Part shown: positions 28,756 to 37,106 of the stretch, in pieces
How positions within the stretch are numbered: the stretch's first letter is position 1
How the letters are laid out: each line of letters starts with the position of its first letter
Made by a program: the position numbers and the translations under genes
Assembly (NCBI RefSeq): GCF_041206865.1
Contig: NZ_JBGEDP010000001.1
Span: forward strand, 1,984,001-2,048,000
Source: Mycobacterium sp. HUMS_12744610
GTDB lineage: Bacteria > Actinomycetota > Actinomycetes > Mycobacteriales > Mycobacteriaceae
Length of the DNA stretch: 64,000 nt
Direction of reading: 5' to 3'
The notes under the pieces: generated by a model
The model's database searches: none
What the model saw: only the letters and a program-made list of their open reading frames with translations
Told to the model about the DNA's origin: nothing

Positions 28756-28798
28756 GCTGGCGGGCAACCGAATTCGCGCTGGCGAGACTGACTCGTGG

Positions 28799-29743
28799 CT
28801 AATGTCGATCGACGAGCGCACCGTAGCTGTCGGGACGCCGGGTGCGCAGAAACGGGAAGGCGTCCAGCCAGTCGCGACGTTGGTCGAGGTCGAGGTCGGC
28901 GATCAGTATCGCCTCTTCGTCGCGCGGCGCCTGCGCCAGCACCCGGCCGTACGGGTCGGAGATGAACGACGAACCGTAGAACTTGAGCTTGCCCTCGTCG
29001 CCGGTGCGGTTCGCCACGACCATGAACAAGCCGTTGGCGATGCCGTTGCCGACGATGACGTGCTGCCACAGCGGTTCGCTGTTGAAGTCGGGGAAGGCGG
29101 GCTCCGACCCGATGGCACTGGGGTAGACCACTATTTCGGCGCCATGCAGCGAATAGCTCCGGGCCACTTCCGGGAACCATTCGTCCCAGCAGGTCGGCAG
29201 GCCGATCCTTGCGTCGAGCCCCTCGGGTGTGAGCACCGGATACGGGTCCCCGTCGGCAGGGCCGGGGCGAAAGTACGCGGCCTCGCGGTAACACTCGGAG
29301 TCGGGGATGTGCATCTTGCGCACGCGGGCGACTAGTTCGCCGGCGGGGGACACCAAAATTGCTGTGTTGTAGCCCAATCCGTCTTCCTTGCCGTCTTCGT
29401 TCGCAGCCTTCTCGTACAGCGAAGCCTGCACGAAGACGTCGTTCGTCTGCGCGCATTCGGCGGCGAACGCGAACGTCGGTCCCGCGAGCAGATCTTCGGC
29501 GGCACTAACCGGAGGAGACGGCGGGGCGAGGTCGCCCGGATAGCGGATCAGGGTCAACTCGGGCAGGAACACCACGCGGGCGCCGGCGGCGGCGGCCCGC
29601 GCGATGCCGTCGCCCAGGACGCTGGTGAGCTCGGTATGGTCGGCACGCCAGCGATGCTGGACCAGTCCGACCCGCAGGGGCGGGCGTTGCGACGGCGTCG
29701 TACGCGTCAGCGACTCGGGGGCGTCGGCGGTGAGGGTGATCAT
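28799..29743 (-). CDS. Carbon-nitrogen hydrolase (nitrilase superfamily amidase)
   Basis: A 314-residue nitrilase-superfamily enzyme with the complete Glu-Lys-Cys triad: Glu62 in FLPELTL, Lys143 in VRKMHIP and Cys185 in GLPTCWDEWFPE. The CWDEWFPE segment resembles N-carbamoylputrescine amidases (AguB), so hydrolysis of a small carbamoyl or amide compound, perhaps in polyamine metabolism, is the best guess. The family's usual length is about 280-310. It is divergent from the decarboxylase gene, with 217 bases between. No partner polyamine genes are nearby. Confidence 0.85.
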   Translation of the reverse strand: MITLTADAPESLTRTTPSQRPPLRVGLVQHRWRADHTELTSVLGDGIARAAAAGARVVFLPELTLIRYPGDLAPPSPPVSAAEDLLAGPTFAFAAECAQTNDVFVQASLYEKAANEDGKEDGLGYNTAILVSPAGELVARVRKMHIPDSECYREAAYFRPGPADGDPYPVLTPEGLDARIGLPTCWDEWFPEVARSYSLHGAEIVVYPSAIGSEPAFPDFNSEPLWQHVIVGNGIANGLFMVVANRTGDEGKLKFYGSSFISDPYGRVLAQAPRDEEAILIADLDLDQRRDWLDAFPFLRTRRPDSYGALVDRH

Positions 29744-29885
29744 TGGCGCACCTCCGCGGGGTCGATCGGGGACGGGCGAATCGATACGGTGTGAGTAGTC
29801 ATCCGTGAACGAGTACCCGTCCCCCGGTGCCGCAACCGCAGAAGTTGCCCGATGGCCCGGTCCTCGACGCGCGGCCGGGCGCCCC

Positions 29886-29912
29886 GGTTAACACCTCGCC
29901 TTATGCGGGTAA
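29886..29912 (+). promoter_or_regulatory. SigF-like promoter upstream of the decarboxylase-like gene
   Basis: GGTTA (29886-29890), 16 bases, then GGGTAA (29907-29912) fit the mycobacterial SigF consensus GGWWT-N16-17-GGGTAY closely. The gene start is at 29961, giving a leader of about 40 bases. The SigF-type regulator gene at 26268-28295 is close by. Confidence 0.55.
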
Positions 29913-29960
29913 CCGCCGTACTGAACTTCTGTCAGGGCGGAGCACACGAGGAGCGGCCGA

Positions 29961-31151
29961 ATGAGCCAGCAGGATGCGATCATCACGGGTTTGCAAGACG
30001 TCCTCGGAAAAGAGGAGGGCTTGGCCGAGCTGCTCGAGCAGTCACTGGTCAACGCGCGCAAGTCGGCCGAAGCCGAGTTGAACGCCGACCTTTTCGAGGC
30101 GCTGGACTGGCCCGAGGACATTCCTCAGTACGAGGAATACCTGAAAGGCTTCCTCAGGTGGTTGCCGCGCCAGTCCGACGCGAAGGCGTGGCGGGGAATG
30201 GACCCCGGCCAGCGGCACGCCAAGGAGGTCAGTGACCGGATCTCGCACTTCTTTTTCCTGGTCGACCAGGACGGTGAGCGCGGCGCGCCGCAGGATTCCG
30301 GCGCCTTCCGGGACTGGATGACCGAATTCGCCCGGCAGTGGGGCAGTTTCCTGGACACCCCGGAATCGTTCAGTCCGGAGATCCTGCAATCGTTCATCGA
30401 GAATGCGCCCGAATACCGGGTCTACGAGTCGCTGGTCGAAGGAAAGCCGAACGAGGCGAGCGGCTGGCTGACGTTCAACCAGTTTTTCGGTCGCCGGCTC
30501 AACGGCGGCCTCCGCCCGATCGCCGAGCCCGGAAGCAACACGATCGTCACGTCGCCGGCCGACTGCGTATTCCAGCACGCCTACGACATCGACGGCGACT
30601 CCAACATCCCGGCCATCACCATCAAGAACACCCACAAGTACGGCAACATCACGCAGCTGATCGAGGGCAGTCGCTATGCCGAGAGCTTCGCGCGTGGCAC
30701 CTTCGTCCATTACATGCTGAAGCCGTCGTCGTATCACCGCTTCCATCTGCCCGTGTCGGGGCGGATCGCCGAGTCCTTCCGGAACGCCGGAACGGTCTGC
30801 ATGCACGTCGGTCTGAAAAACCAGGAGTTCGTGGCCAGCGACAGCGCGACGACCGGCTTCGAGTTCGCCCAGAATCGGGGCGTGGTCACCGTCGACACCG
30901 CCGACTCCGACGGGGGCGACATCGGTATCGTCGCGGTCATCCCGGTCGGGATGGCGCACGTGTCCTCGGTGGTGATCACCGCCGCCGAGGACACCCGGAT
31001 GGCCAAGGGCGAGGAGTTCGGCTACTTCCAGTTCGGCGGCTCGGACATCATCGTCCTCTTCCAGGAGGGGGCCGCTCCGGAGATCGACACCGGCGAGCAC
31101 TACCGCCTCTACGGCACTCCGATAGCCCGCTGCCGACCCCGCGGGTCCTGA
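29961..31151 (+). CDS. Phosphatidylserine decarboxylase-like protein
   Basis: A 396-residue member of the phosphatidylserine decarboxylase family, which self-cleaves to a pyruvoyl enzyme. The core has LTFNQFFGRRLNGGLRP, SPADCVFQ, FVHYMLKPSSYHRFHLPVSG (the family's catalytic His region) and a terminal GYFQFGGSDIIVLF, in which Ser361 fills the place of the LGST cleavage serine; the motif here is GGS. There is no membrane helix, and a ~140-residue helical N-terminus precedes the core, so this is the longer soluble type, possibly acting on small substrates or amino acids. GAGGAG precedes ATG 29961. Confidence 0.82.
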   Translation: MSQQDAIITGLQDVLGKEEGLAELLEQSLVNARKSAEAELNADLFEALDWPEDIPQYEEYLKGFLRWLPRQSDAKAWRGMDPGQRHAKEVSDRISHFFFLVDQDGERGAPQDSGAFRDWMTEFARQWGSFLDTPESFSPEILQSFIENAPEYRVYESLVEGKPNEASGWLTFNQFFGRRLNGGLRPIAEPGSNTIVTSPADCVFQHAYDIDGDSNIPAITIKNTHKYGNITQLIEGSRYAESFARGTFVHYMLKPSSYHRFHLPVSGRIAESFRNAGTVCMHVGLKNQEFVASDSATTGFEFAQNRGVVTVDTADSDGGDIGIVAVIPVGMAHVSSVVITAAEDTRMAKGEEFGYFQFGGSDIIVLFQEGAAPEIDTGEHYRLYGTPIARCRPRGS

Positions 31152-31165
31152 CCGGCGGCGTTGCG

Positions 31166-31687
31166 ATGAGCGGCCTACTGCTCGAGCTGTACGACGGGTG
31201 GCGGCCCGCGCTTTATGCCGCCGTGAAGGCGGCCGCATTGTTCGCCACCGCCGCAGCGGCTTTCCGGCTCACCCTTCGGCGCACCATGTCCGAGTTGACG
31301 CCCTTCGACTGGGTCACGGGTGTCGCGGTCGGCGCCATCATCGGTCGCACCGCCACGGCCGCCGGCACCTCATGGACCACCGGGGTCGCCGCGCTGGTGA
31401 CCTTGATCGCCGCCCATGATGTCGTCGCTCGCCTGCGTTTTGTCCCCTGGATACGCCGCCTCGTCGACCCGCCCGTGCGCGTCCTGATTCGCGATGGCCA
31501 ACTGCAGCAAGCGAATCTGCGACGCTGCAGGATCACCCGTTCCGACCTCGACGCCATCCTGCGCGAACACGGTCACCAAAGTCCCGACGGCGTCAGCCTG
31601 GCGGTGTGGGAGTCGCGGGGAGTGGTTTCGGTCCGTGCCGCCACCGAATCGGCAGTCTCGACCGACCCGGGCGAACGTGGCCCCTGA
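31166..31687 (+). CDS. DUF421 (YetF-like) membrane protein
   Basis: A 173-residue protein with an N-terminal membrane part (about 20-95, including AVKAAALFATAAAAF and TGVAALVTLIAAHDVVARL) and a cytoplasmic tail containing PVRVLIRDGQLQQANLRRCRITRSDLDAILREHG, here cited in parts PVRVLIRDGQ and RSDLDAILREHG, which is the DUF421 signature. The function is not established; YetF relatives are linked to envelope stress. It begins 14 bases after the decarboxylase-like gene stop and is probably co-transcribed from the SigF-like promoter. Confidence 0.82.
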   Translation: MSGLLLELYDGWRPALYAAVKAAALFATAAAAFRLTLRRTMSELTPFDWVTGVAVGAIIGRTATAAGTSWTTGVAALVTLIAAHDVVARLRFVPWIRRLVDPPVRVLIRDGQLQQANLRRCRITRSDLDAILREHGHQSPDGVSLAVWESRGVVSVRAATESAVSTDPGERGP

Positions 31688-31698
31688 GAGGCGTCGGG

Positions 31699-32907
31699 TC
31701 AGGCGGACACCGGTTTCTTGGAGGCGGACGCCGAAACCTTCATCAGCTTCATCATGTTGCCGCCCATGATCCTCTCGACGTCCTCCTGGCTGAAGTCCTT
31801 GAGTTCGTCGACGAAGGAGATCGGGTCCTTGAGCCCTTCGGGGTGCGGCCAGTCGGATCCGAAGACCACACGGTCGGATCCCACCATGTTGACGATCTCG
31901 GTGAAGCGGTCCTCCCAGAACGGGCTGACGTACACGCAGCGCTTGAAGGTCGCGATCGGGTCCTCGCTGAATGCCTGCGGCATCTTCTTGTAGACGCTCT
32001 TGAGCCCCTTGAACAGGTGGGGGACCCAGTCGGCGCCGTTCTCGATCGACAGGATCCGCAGGTCGGGGTTGCGGGACAGCGCGCCGTGGCAGATCAGCGC
32101 GCCGAACGCGTCCTCGACGGGCCGGTGGCCCATGGCCAGGCTGCGGAACGCAGTCGGCTTGAACGGCAGGAATTCGTCGCCGGGCTCCCAGATGTTGAGC
32201 AGCTCGGAGTAGCCGCTGTCCGAGGCGTGCATCGAGACGGGGATCTCGGCGCGCACGCATGCCTGCCAGAACGGGTCGAACTCCTCGAGGCCGAAGGAAC
32301 GGCTGCCGCGGTAGCCGGGCACCGGCGCGGGGCGGACCAGCACGGTGCGGGCGCCGCGCTCGAGGCACCACTCGAGTTCTTCGAGTGCCCGTTCGACGAT
32401 CGGCAGCGTGATCACCGGGGTGGCGAAGATGCGGTCGGAGTAGTTGAACGACCACTGCTCGTACATCCACTGGTTGAGCGCGTGGATGACGTCGTGGGTC
32501 ATCTCCGGGTCGTCCTTCATGCGCTCCTCGACCAGGCTGGCCAGTGTCGGGAACATCAGGGCGTAGTCGATGCCGAGTTCGTCCATCACCTCCAGCCGGG
32601 CGCCCGGCTCGCGGAAGGCGGGGATGGCCTTCATCGGCTCGCCCAGGATCTCGCGGTAGCTCTTGCCGCCGCTGCCGTTGCGGAAGTACTCCTCCTGGGC
32701 GCCGGGGCGCGCCACCACCTCGAACGTCGGGTTGGGGATGTAGTCGCTGATGTGGCCGCGCACGACGATCTTGGTGCGACCGCGAACCTGCACGTAGTCG
32801 ATGACGTTCTTGCGCTTCTCCGGCAGGAACTTGGTCAGCGCCTCCTGCGGCTCGTACATGTGGTTGTCCGCGTCGAACACGGGGAAGGGAAGCTCGCGAG
32901 ACGGCAT
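31699..32907 (-). CDS. Amidohydrolase family 2 protein (metal-dependent hydrolase)
   Basis: A 402-residue TIM-barrel hydrolase/decarboxylase of the ACMS-decarboxylase type. DADNH (12-16) replaces the common DxHxH metal site at strand 1, SMHASDS carries the middle His and FGSDWPHPEG the terminal Asp. Mycobacteria have many of these next to fatty acid and sterol degradation genes; substrates are mostly unknown. I start at ATG 32907, which has GGAG six bases upstream; the frame is open 17 codons further. The palindrome at 32940-32958 lies 33 bases upstream and the TetR-hotdog regulator gene ends just beyond, so it is probably a regulated target. Confidence 0.87.
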   Translation of the reverse strand: MPSRELPFPVFDADNHMYEPQEALTKFLPEKRKNVIDYVQVRGRTKIVVRGHISDYIPNPTFEVVARPGAQEEYFRNGSGGKSYREILGEPMKAIPAFREPGARLEVMDELGIDYALMFPTLASLVEERMKDDPEMTHDVIHALNQWMYEQWSFNYSDRIFATPVITLPIVERALEELEWCLERGARTVLVRPAPVPGYRGSRSFGLEEFDPFWQACVRAEIPVSMHASDSGYSELLNIWEPGDEFLPFKPTAFRSLAMGHRPVEDAFGALICHGALSRNPDLRILSIENGADWVPHLFKGLKSVYKKMPQAFSEDPIATFKRCVYVSPFWEDRFTEIVNMVGSDRVVFGSDWPHPEGLKDPISFVDELKDFSQEDVERIMGGNMMKLMKVSASASKKPVSA

Positions 32908-32939
32908 GGCGATCTCCTTGAAGTCAGGGTTCTCATCTT

Positions 32940-32958
32940 GTGGTAATGACGTTACCAC
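32940..32958. promoter_or_regulatory. 19-bp palindrome GTGGTAATGACGTTACCAC
   Basis: Perfect 7-base arms GTGGTAA and TTACCAC around TGACG, between the TetR-hotdog gene and the downstream amidohydrolase. A related site (14/19) lies at 34065-34083 upstream of the TetR-hotdog gene itself. This is the arrangement expected for an autoregulating repressor. Confidence 0.65.
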
Positions 32959-32984
32959 CGTGGCGCAACCGGGTATACCGGGAT

Positions 32985-34025
32985 TTACGCGTCCGCCTGC
33001 AGGCCCGCCGTCGGTGTCGCCCCGTTGATGATCGCGAAGTTCACGGTCGCGGTCGCGGCGAGCTCGTCCCCGTCGCCTTGGCCGTCGCCGTAGATGTCGA
33101 CCTGCATGACCATCGCCCGCCGGCCGGTCCGCAGCATGCGCGGCACCGCCACCGCGGAGCCGCTGCGGATCGGCCGCAGGTAACGCACGAACAGGTCCGC
33201 GGTGGTCATCGTGGTGCCCGGCTGCAGGAAATCCAGCCCGAACTGGCCGCCCGCCACGTCCACGAGCGTGGCGATCAGGCCACCCTGCAGGGCGCCGGAG
33301 GTGTTGACCACCTGGGGGCTGACCGGCATCGTCATCGCGAACTCGCCGTCGCGGGTCCCGGGCCGCATGCCCACCTGCGCGAACAACTCCCGCAGCGACG
33401 GCGCGGCGGGCTCGTCGGCGGCGTCCCGGATGCCCAGGGCGCGGCTGCAGAAGTCATACAGCTGGCCCGCGTCGATCGGAGTTCCGTTCAATTCGGTGCC
33501 CAGCCAGTGCAATCGCTGCGCACCCATCACGGTCTGCATCACGATCGCGGCCGCGGCCCCGACATCGAGTCCCGGGTTGAACACTCCCTCGGTGATGCCC
33601 TGCCCCACGACGTCGCGGATCAGCTGGTGCAGGGGGGACAGCACGCGGGCGTACTCCCGCGGGCGGGTCTCGGCCAGATTCTGGTTGTAGAGGGTCAGCG
33701 CCCGGTTGAGGCTGTCCTGGGTCGTCGACTCCGGCTTCTGGCTGATGCGGTCGAGGACGAGCTTCAGCGCCGCCGTGCTGTCCATCGCGGCGGTTTCGGC
33801 ACGCCACGTCTGCGCCGATTGCGCGATGGTCCGCTCGAACAGTGCGAGCAGCAGTTCGTCCTTACTGCTGAAATGCTGGTAGAAGGCCCGTAGAGAGGTC
33901 CGCGAGCGCGTGACGACCTCCTGCACGGTGAAGTCGGTGCGTCCCGTTTCGCCCAGGATGGCAACGGCCGTCTTGATGAAGCGGTCGCCGCGGGTCACTT
34001 CGGCTTCCTCGCCGGGGGCGGTCAT
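32985..34025 (-). CDS. TetR-family repressor fused to a hotdog thioesterase domain
   Basis: A 346-residue protein. Residues 12-60 are a TetR DNA-binding domain (DFTVQEVVTRSRTSLRAFYQHF, cited in parts: VQEVVTRSRTSLRAFYQHF is the helix-turn-helix), residues ~65-198 the usual helical ligand domain, and residues ~225-335 a PaaI-type hotdog fold (SGALQGGLIATLVDVAGGQFG, VRYLRPIRSGSAVAV). In the hotdog signature the common His of HGG is Gln247, while Asp256 is kept, so it may bind an acyl-CoA without hydrolysing it well. TetR proteins are normally ~200 residues. Candidate operators flank the gene on both sides. I know no characterised regulator of this design. Confidence 0.88.
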   Translation of the reverse strand: MTAPGEEAEVTRGDRFIKTAVAILGETGRTDFTVQEVVTRSRTSLRAFYQHFSSKDELLLALFERTIAQSAQTWRAETAAMDSTAALKLVLDRISQKPESTTQDSLNRALTLYNQNLAETRPREYARVLSPLHQLIRDVVGQGITEGVFNPGLDVGAAAAIVMQTVMGAQRLHWLGTELNGTPIDAGQLYDFCSRALGIRDAADEPAAPSLRELFAQVGMRPGTRDGEFAMTMPVSPQVVNTSGALQGGLIATLVDVAGGQFGLDFLQPGTTMTTADLFVRYLRPIRSGSAVAVPRMLRTGRRAMVMQVDIYGDGQGDGDELAATATVNFAIINGATPTAGLQADA

Positions 34026-34064
34026 GAGTTGCTCGGTCCCCTTCCGTCGCGCGGTGCCTGCGCG

Positions 34065-34083
34065 TTGAGAATGAGGTTACCGC
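34065..34083. promoter_or_regulatory. Second, weaker TetR-hotdog operator candidate
   Basis: TTGAGAATGAGGTTACCGC, 40 bases upstream of ATG 34025, matches the palindrome at 32940-32958 in 14 of 19 positions, including AATGA and GTTACC. The left half is poor, which would fit weaker autorepression. Confidence 0.45.
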
Positions 34084-34221
34084 GCGCGGGGATGGATCCA
34101 CCCAGAACGGTCCCGCGGGCGTCGGCGGGGGTTGGCTTGGTGCGCTTCTGGTGTACTGCTGGACCGGGGGGCGGCGGTTAGGATTGGCTGGTATTCGCCT
34201 GCGGGGTGGAGGTAAGCGGCG

Positions 34222-34521
34222 ATGGTATTTGCGATGGAGCCCTCCGAGGTGGGGGCTGCGGCGGTGACCCAGGCCGGTTTGGCCGAGCAGACGGGTGCGG
34301 GTGCGAGCGCCGGCGCGCCGACGTTGTTGGGCGTCGCGCCGATGGGCGCGGATGCCGATTCGGCCGAATTTGCCGCGGCATTGGCCGCAGTGGGTGCGGC
34401 GTATGTGGCGACCGCCGCCCAGCATGCGGCCCAGCGCGGACTGTTTTCGGATGCCCAGGCGTTGGCGGGGGAGACCACGGTGGCCAGTGAGGCGATCCGC
34501 GCGGCGGCGCTGTCGCTGTAG
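34222..34521 (+). CDS. PE-family protein (probable)
   Basis: A 99-residue, Ala-rich helical protein beginning MVFAMEPSEVGAAAV, with a second helix around FAAALAAVGAAYVATAAQHAAQ. Length, helical hairpin and composition fit a short PE protein, although the PE residues are split here (PSE). GGAGG lies nine bases upstream of ATG 34222. Twelve bases after its stop comes a PPE start, the normal PE-PPE spacing. PE-PPE dimers are exported by ESX systems. Here the PPE partner is truncated, so export as a pair is unlikely. Confidence 0.65.
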   Translation: MVFAMEPSEVGAAAVTQAGLAEQTGAGASAGAPTLLGVAPMGADADSAEFAAALAAVGAAYVATAAQHAAQRGLFSDAQALAGETTVASEAIRAAALSL

Positions 34522-34533
34522 TCCTGGGGGGTT

Positions 34534-34653
34534 GTGGTGCCGCACCCGTGGCCGACGTTTAGCCCGGAGGCCAACTACACGGCGTTGATGGCGGGGTCTG
34601 GTCCGGCGTCGACGTTGGCCTATTCCGGGACGTTGGGCGCCGAGGCGGCTGTG
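34534..34653 (+). pseudogene. PPE gene fragment, 3' truncated
   Basis: GTG 34534 begins VVPHPWPTFSPEANYTALMA and continues GSGPASTLAYSGTLGAEAA, which is the first ~40 residues of a PPE domain (the PPE position reads SPE). After about 34650 the sequence leaves the family and runs into the end of the convergent acyl-CoA synthetase gene, whose stop is at 34669-34671. The other ~140 residues of the PPE domain and any C-terminal part are absent. The break marks a rearrangement junction joining the PE-PPE locus to the second catabolic cluster. Confidence 0.7.
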
Positions 34654-34668
34654 AAGAGCCGGATTAAG

Positions 34669-36174
34669 CTAGCCGCCCCGGGCCGCGATCATCGCCGAGC
34701 GGTTCACCTTCGTGGCCGCGGTGCGCGGGATCGCGTCGACGAACTCGACGGTCTTGGGCGCCTTGTAGTGGGCCAGCCGGCTCTTGGCGTACTCGATCAC
34801 CTGCTGCGCGGTCAGCGGCGCGCGGTCGGCCGGCTGCACCACCGCGTGCACGCGGCGTCCCCACTGCGGGTCGGCGAGTCCGATGACCACGACGTCGGCG
34901 ATGCCGGGGTGGCCCGCGAGCGCCGACTCGACCTCTGCGGGAAAGACATTGGCGCCGCCGGTGACGATCATGTCGACGCGGCGGTCGACGATGTAGAGGT
35001 AGCCGTCCTCGTCGAGGTAGCCGATGTCGCCGGCGGAGCGGAAGCCGTCGTCGGTCGACGGCAGCGGCGCCGCCCCGCCCAGATATCGCGAGCCCGCGGC
35101 CATCGGGGCGCGCAGGTAGATCTCGCCGTGCTCGCCGGGGCCCAGCGGTGTCCGGCCGGCGTCGAGGATCCGAATTTCCGTCTCCCGGAAGCCCCGTCCG
35201 ACACTGCCCGGATGGGCGAGCCACTCGTCGCCGCGCAGCGCGGTGAGCCCTAGGTTCTCGGTCATGCCGTAGGCCGACACGATCTGCTCGGGGCTCAGGA
35301 GCTCGAACCAGGTGTGCATCAGCGACGGCGGCATCACCGCGGCGCCCTGCAGGATGAACACGACGCTGGACAGGTTACGCTGCCTGACGTCGGGCCGGGC
35401 CGCGATGCGTGCCAGCATCGTCGGGGTGGCCGTGAAATTGGTGATGCGAAAGCGCTCGATCACGTCCAATGCCAGTGCCGCGTCGAACTTCTCGAGGATC
35501 ACCAGATGGTCGCCCGCCAGCAGGAAGAAGAAGGTGGCGAAGCCGTTGGTGTGATACATCGGCGCGGGCACCATGATCGTCTGCGGCTGGGCCACCGGCG
35601 TCCAGTTCGACAGGAACGGTTCGCCGTGCTGGGGCGTCCACAGCGACGGCGCCAGGCTGAGGATCACCTTCGGAACGCCCGTCGACCCGCTGCTGCAGAT
35701 TCCGTTGACGTTGGGGGAGACGACCGGGGGCAAGGGGTTTGCGGATTCGCCGGCAGCGCGTGCGTCCAGTTCCCAGCGGCTCTTCTCGTCGACCACCACG
35801 GTCGGCGCGATCACCTCACGCACCCGGTCGCGCTCCCATTCGGGTAGGTCCCAATGCATGGGGACCGGAACCGCGCCGATCTTCCAGCACCCCAGCGCGG
35901 CGAGCACCAGGTGCAAAGAATTCGGAACCCCCAGCGCGACAAGCGCACCCGGTCCGGCGCCGCCGGCGGCCAGGGCGCGCCCCCACTGGTTGGCGCGCGC
36001 GTCGAGCTCACCGAACGTCAGCGACTCCGCGGTGCCGTCGAGACCGACGACGGTCACCGCCTTCTCGTCGCGCTTCTCCTCGGCCAGCTGCTGCAGTTTG
36101 GTTCCGAAGGGGATGCCGTCCGCCAGGGGATTGGGGGCCGCGGCTGGCGCGGTCGGCAAGGCCGAGTCACTCAC
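34669..36174 (-). CDS. Acyl-CoA synthetase/AMP-dependent ligase (FadD-like)
   Basis: A 501-residue adenylate-forming ligase with P-loop ICSSGSTGVPKVIL, SAYGMTENLGLTAL, the hinge GYLDEDGYLYIVDRR and a terminal RTAATKVNRSAM segment carrying the catalytic Lys. GTG 36174 overlaps the stop of the upstream dehydrogenase gene (GTGA). It is the last gene of an operon with four acyl-CoA dehydrogenases and would load their acid substrate onto CoA. It is shorter than typical FadD proteins (~540) but has all core motifs. The 3' end abuts the truncated PPE gene. Confidence 0.9.
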   Translation of the reverse strand: MSDSALPTAPAAAPNPLADGIPFGTKLQQLAEEKRDEKAVTVVGLDGTAESLTFGELDARANQWGRALAAGGAGPGALVALGVPNSLHLVLAALGCWKIGAVPVPMHWDLPEWERDRVREVIAPTVVVDEKSRWELDARAAGESANPLPPVVSPNVNGICSSGSTGVPKVILSLAPSLWTPQHGEPFLSNWTPVAQPQTIMVPAPMYHTNGFATFFFLLAGDHLVILEKFDAALALDVIERFRITNFTATPTMLARIAARPDVRQRNLSSVVFILQGAAVMPPSLMHTWFELLSPEQIVSAYGMTENLGLTALRGDEWLAHPGSVGRGFRETEIRILDAGRTPLGPGEHGEIYLRAPMAAGSRYLGGAAPLPSTDDGFRSAGDIGYLDEDGYLYIVDRRVDMIVTGGANVFPAEVESALAGHPGIADVVVIGLADPQWGRRVHAVVQPADRAPLTAQQVIEYAKSRLAHYKAPKTVEFVDAIPRTAATKVNRSAMIAARGG

Positions 36175-37106
36175 GCCGTGACCGGCCCGGTGAACAGGGT
36201 CTCGAGGTGGCCGTCGCGAACGTCGGGGATCAGGCGCAGCGCCAGGGCCTCGGCGCCCAGCGGCAGCCGGATCAGCGGCTGGGTGTGCCGGTCGAGCACG
36301 CTGATGTCGGACTCGTCGCAGAAACCCAGCGCGCCGAGCAACTGGTGCGAGGTGCGCAGTACCTGCCGCGCGGTGTCGGCGGCCTTGAGCCGCAGGACCA
36401 GTGCGTCGGCCGAACGCACACGGGGCCCTGGACTTTCGGCGCGGGACACCGTGTACTTCGCGAGTTCCTCGAGACCCCGGACCGCGACCGAGGCGTCCGC
36501 GACGGCGAAACTGACCGCCTGGAAGTCGGCCAACGGCTTGCCGAACTGGACCCGGGCGAGGACATGTTCGGTGACGATGTGCAGCGCCTGCTGTAGCGCC
36601 CCCAGAATCCGCCATGACCCCAGCACGAGATGAAGGTTAACGTCGGTCGCCGCAACCGCGCCATCGAGTGCGCCCAGCGAAGCCGGCACCAGAAACGGCC
36701 CCAGTTTGGCGTGGGTGGGCGCCGCCGGATGGGGTTGGTAGCGGTTGCCGTCGAGGTCGGCGGCGATCCAGCCGCCGGCCAGGTCGCCGTGGTCGATGCG
36801 GGGCGCGCCGGGATTGACCAGGGCCAGTCGCGCGCCGTCGATCGCGAGCAGTTCTTCGACGACGGGGTAGGGCAGGGCCGTCGCGCCGGCGGCGCGGCAC
36901 AACACGGCAGCGGCCAGCAGGTCGTCGGAGGACGATCGCACGTCGAGGTCGAAGGCGCCGACCTCGCTCAGGGCCACCCGCGCCTCGTCCCGAACGCCCC
37001 GATCGCTCTCGGCGCGCAGCGCCGCCTGCGGGCCGCCCAGCCGGCCCAGGCGCTTGACCGCAACGGCGGCGAAGTCGCTGATGTCTTCTGGCAGAGCGGT
37101 TTTCAC
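36171..37106 (-). CDS. Acyl-CoA dehydrogenase, short partner-type subunit
   Basis: A 311-residue protein with the C-terminal domain of acyl-CoA dehydrogenases (RVQFGKPLADFQAVSFAVAD, LRTSHQLLGALGF) and a degenerate N-terminal half lacking the TEPxxGSD motif. No GGTxE catalytic Glu is present. Such short members pair with full catalytic subunits in mycobacteria. GTG 37106 overlaps the stop of the upstream dehydrogenase (GTGA) and its own stop overlaps the ligase start. It probably forms a heteromer with the product of 37103-38260. Confidence 0.87.
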   Translation of the reverse strand: MKTALPEDISDFAAVAVKRLGRLGGPQAALRAESDRGVRDEARVALSEVGAFDLDVRSSSDDLLAAAVLCRAAGATALPYPVVEELLAIDGARLALVNPGAPRIDHGDLAGGWIAADLDGNRYQPHPAAPTHAKLGPFLVPASLGALDGAVAATDVNLHLVLGSWRILGALQQALHIVTEHVLARVQFGKPLADFQAVSFAVADASVAVRGLEELAKYTVSRAESPGPRVRSADALVLRLKAADTARQVLRTSHQLLGALGFCDESDISVLDRHTQPLIRLPLGAEALALRLIPDVRDGHLETLFTGPVTA

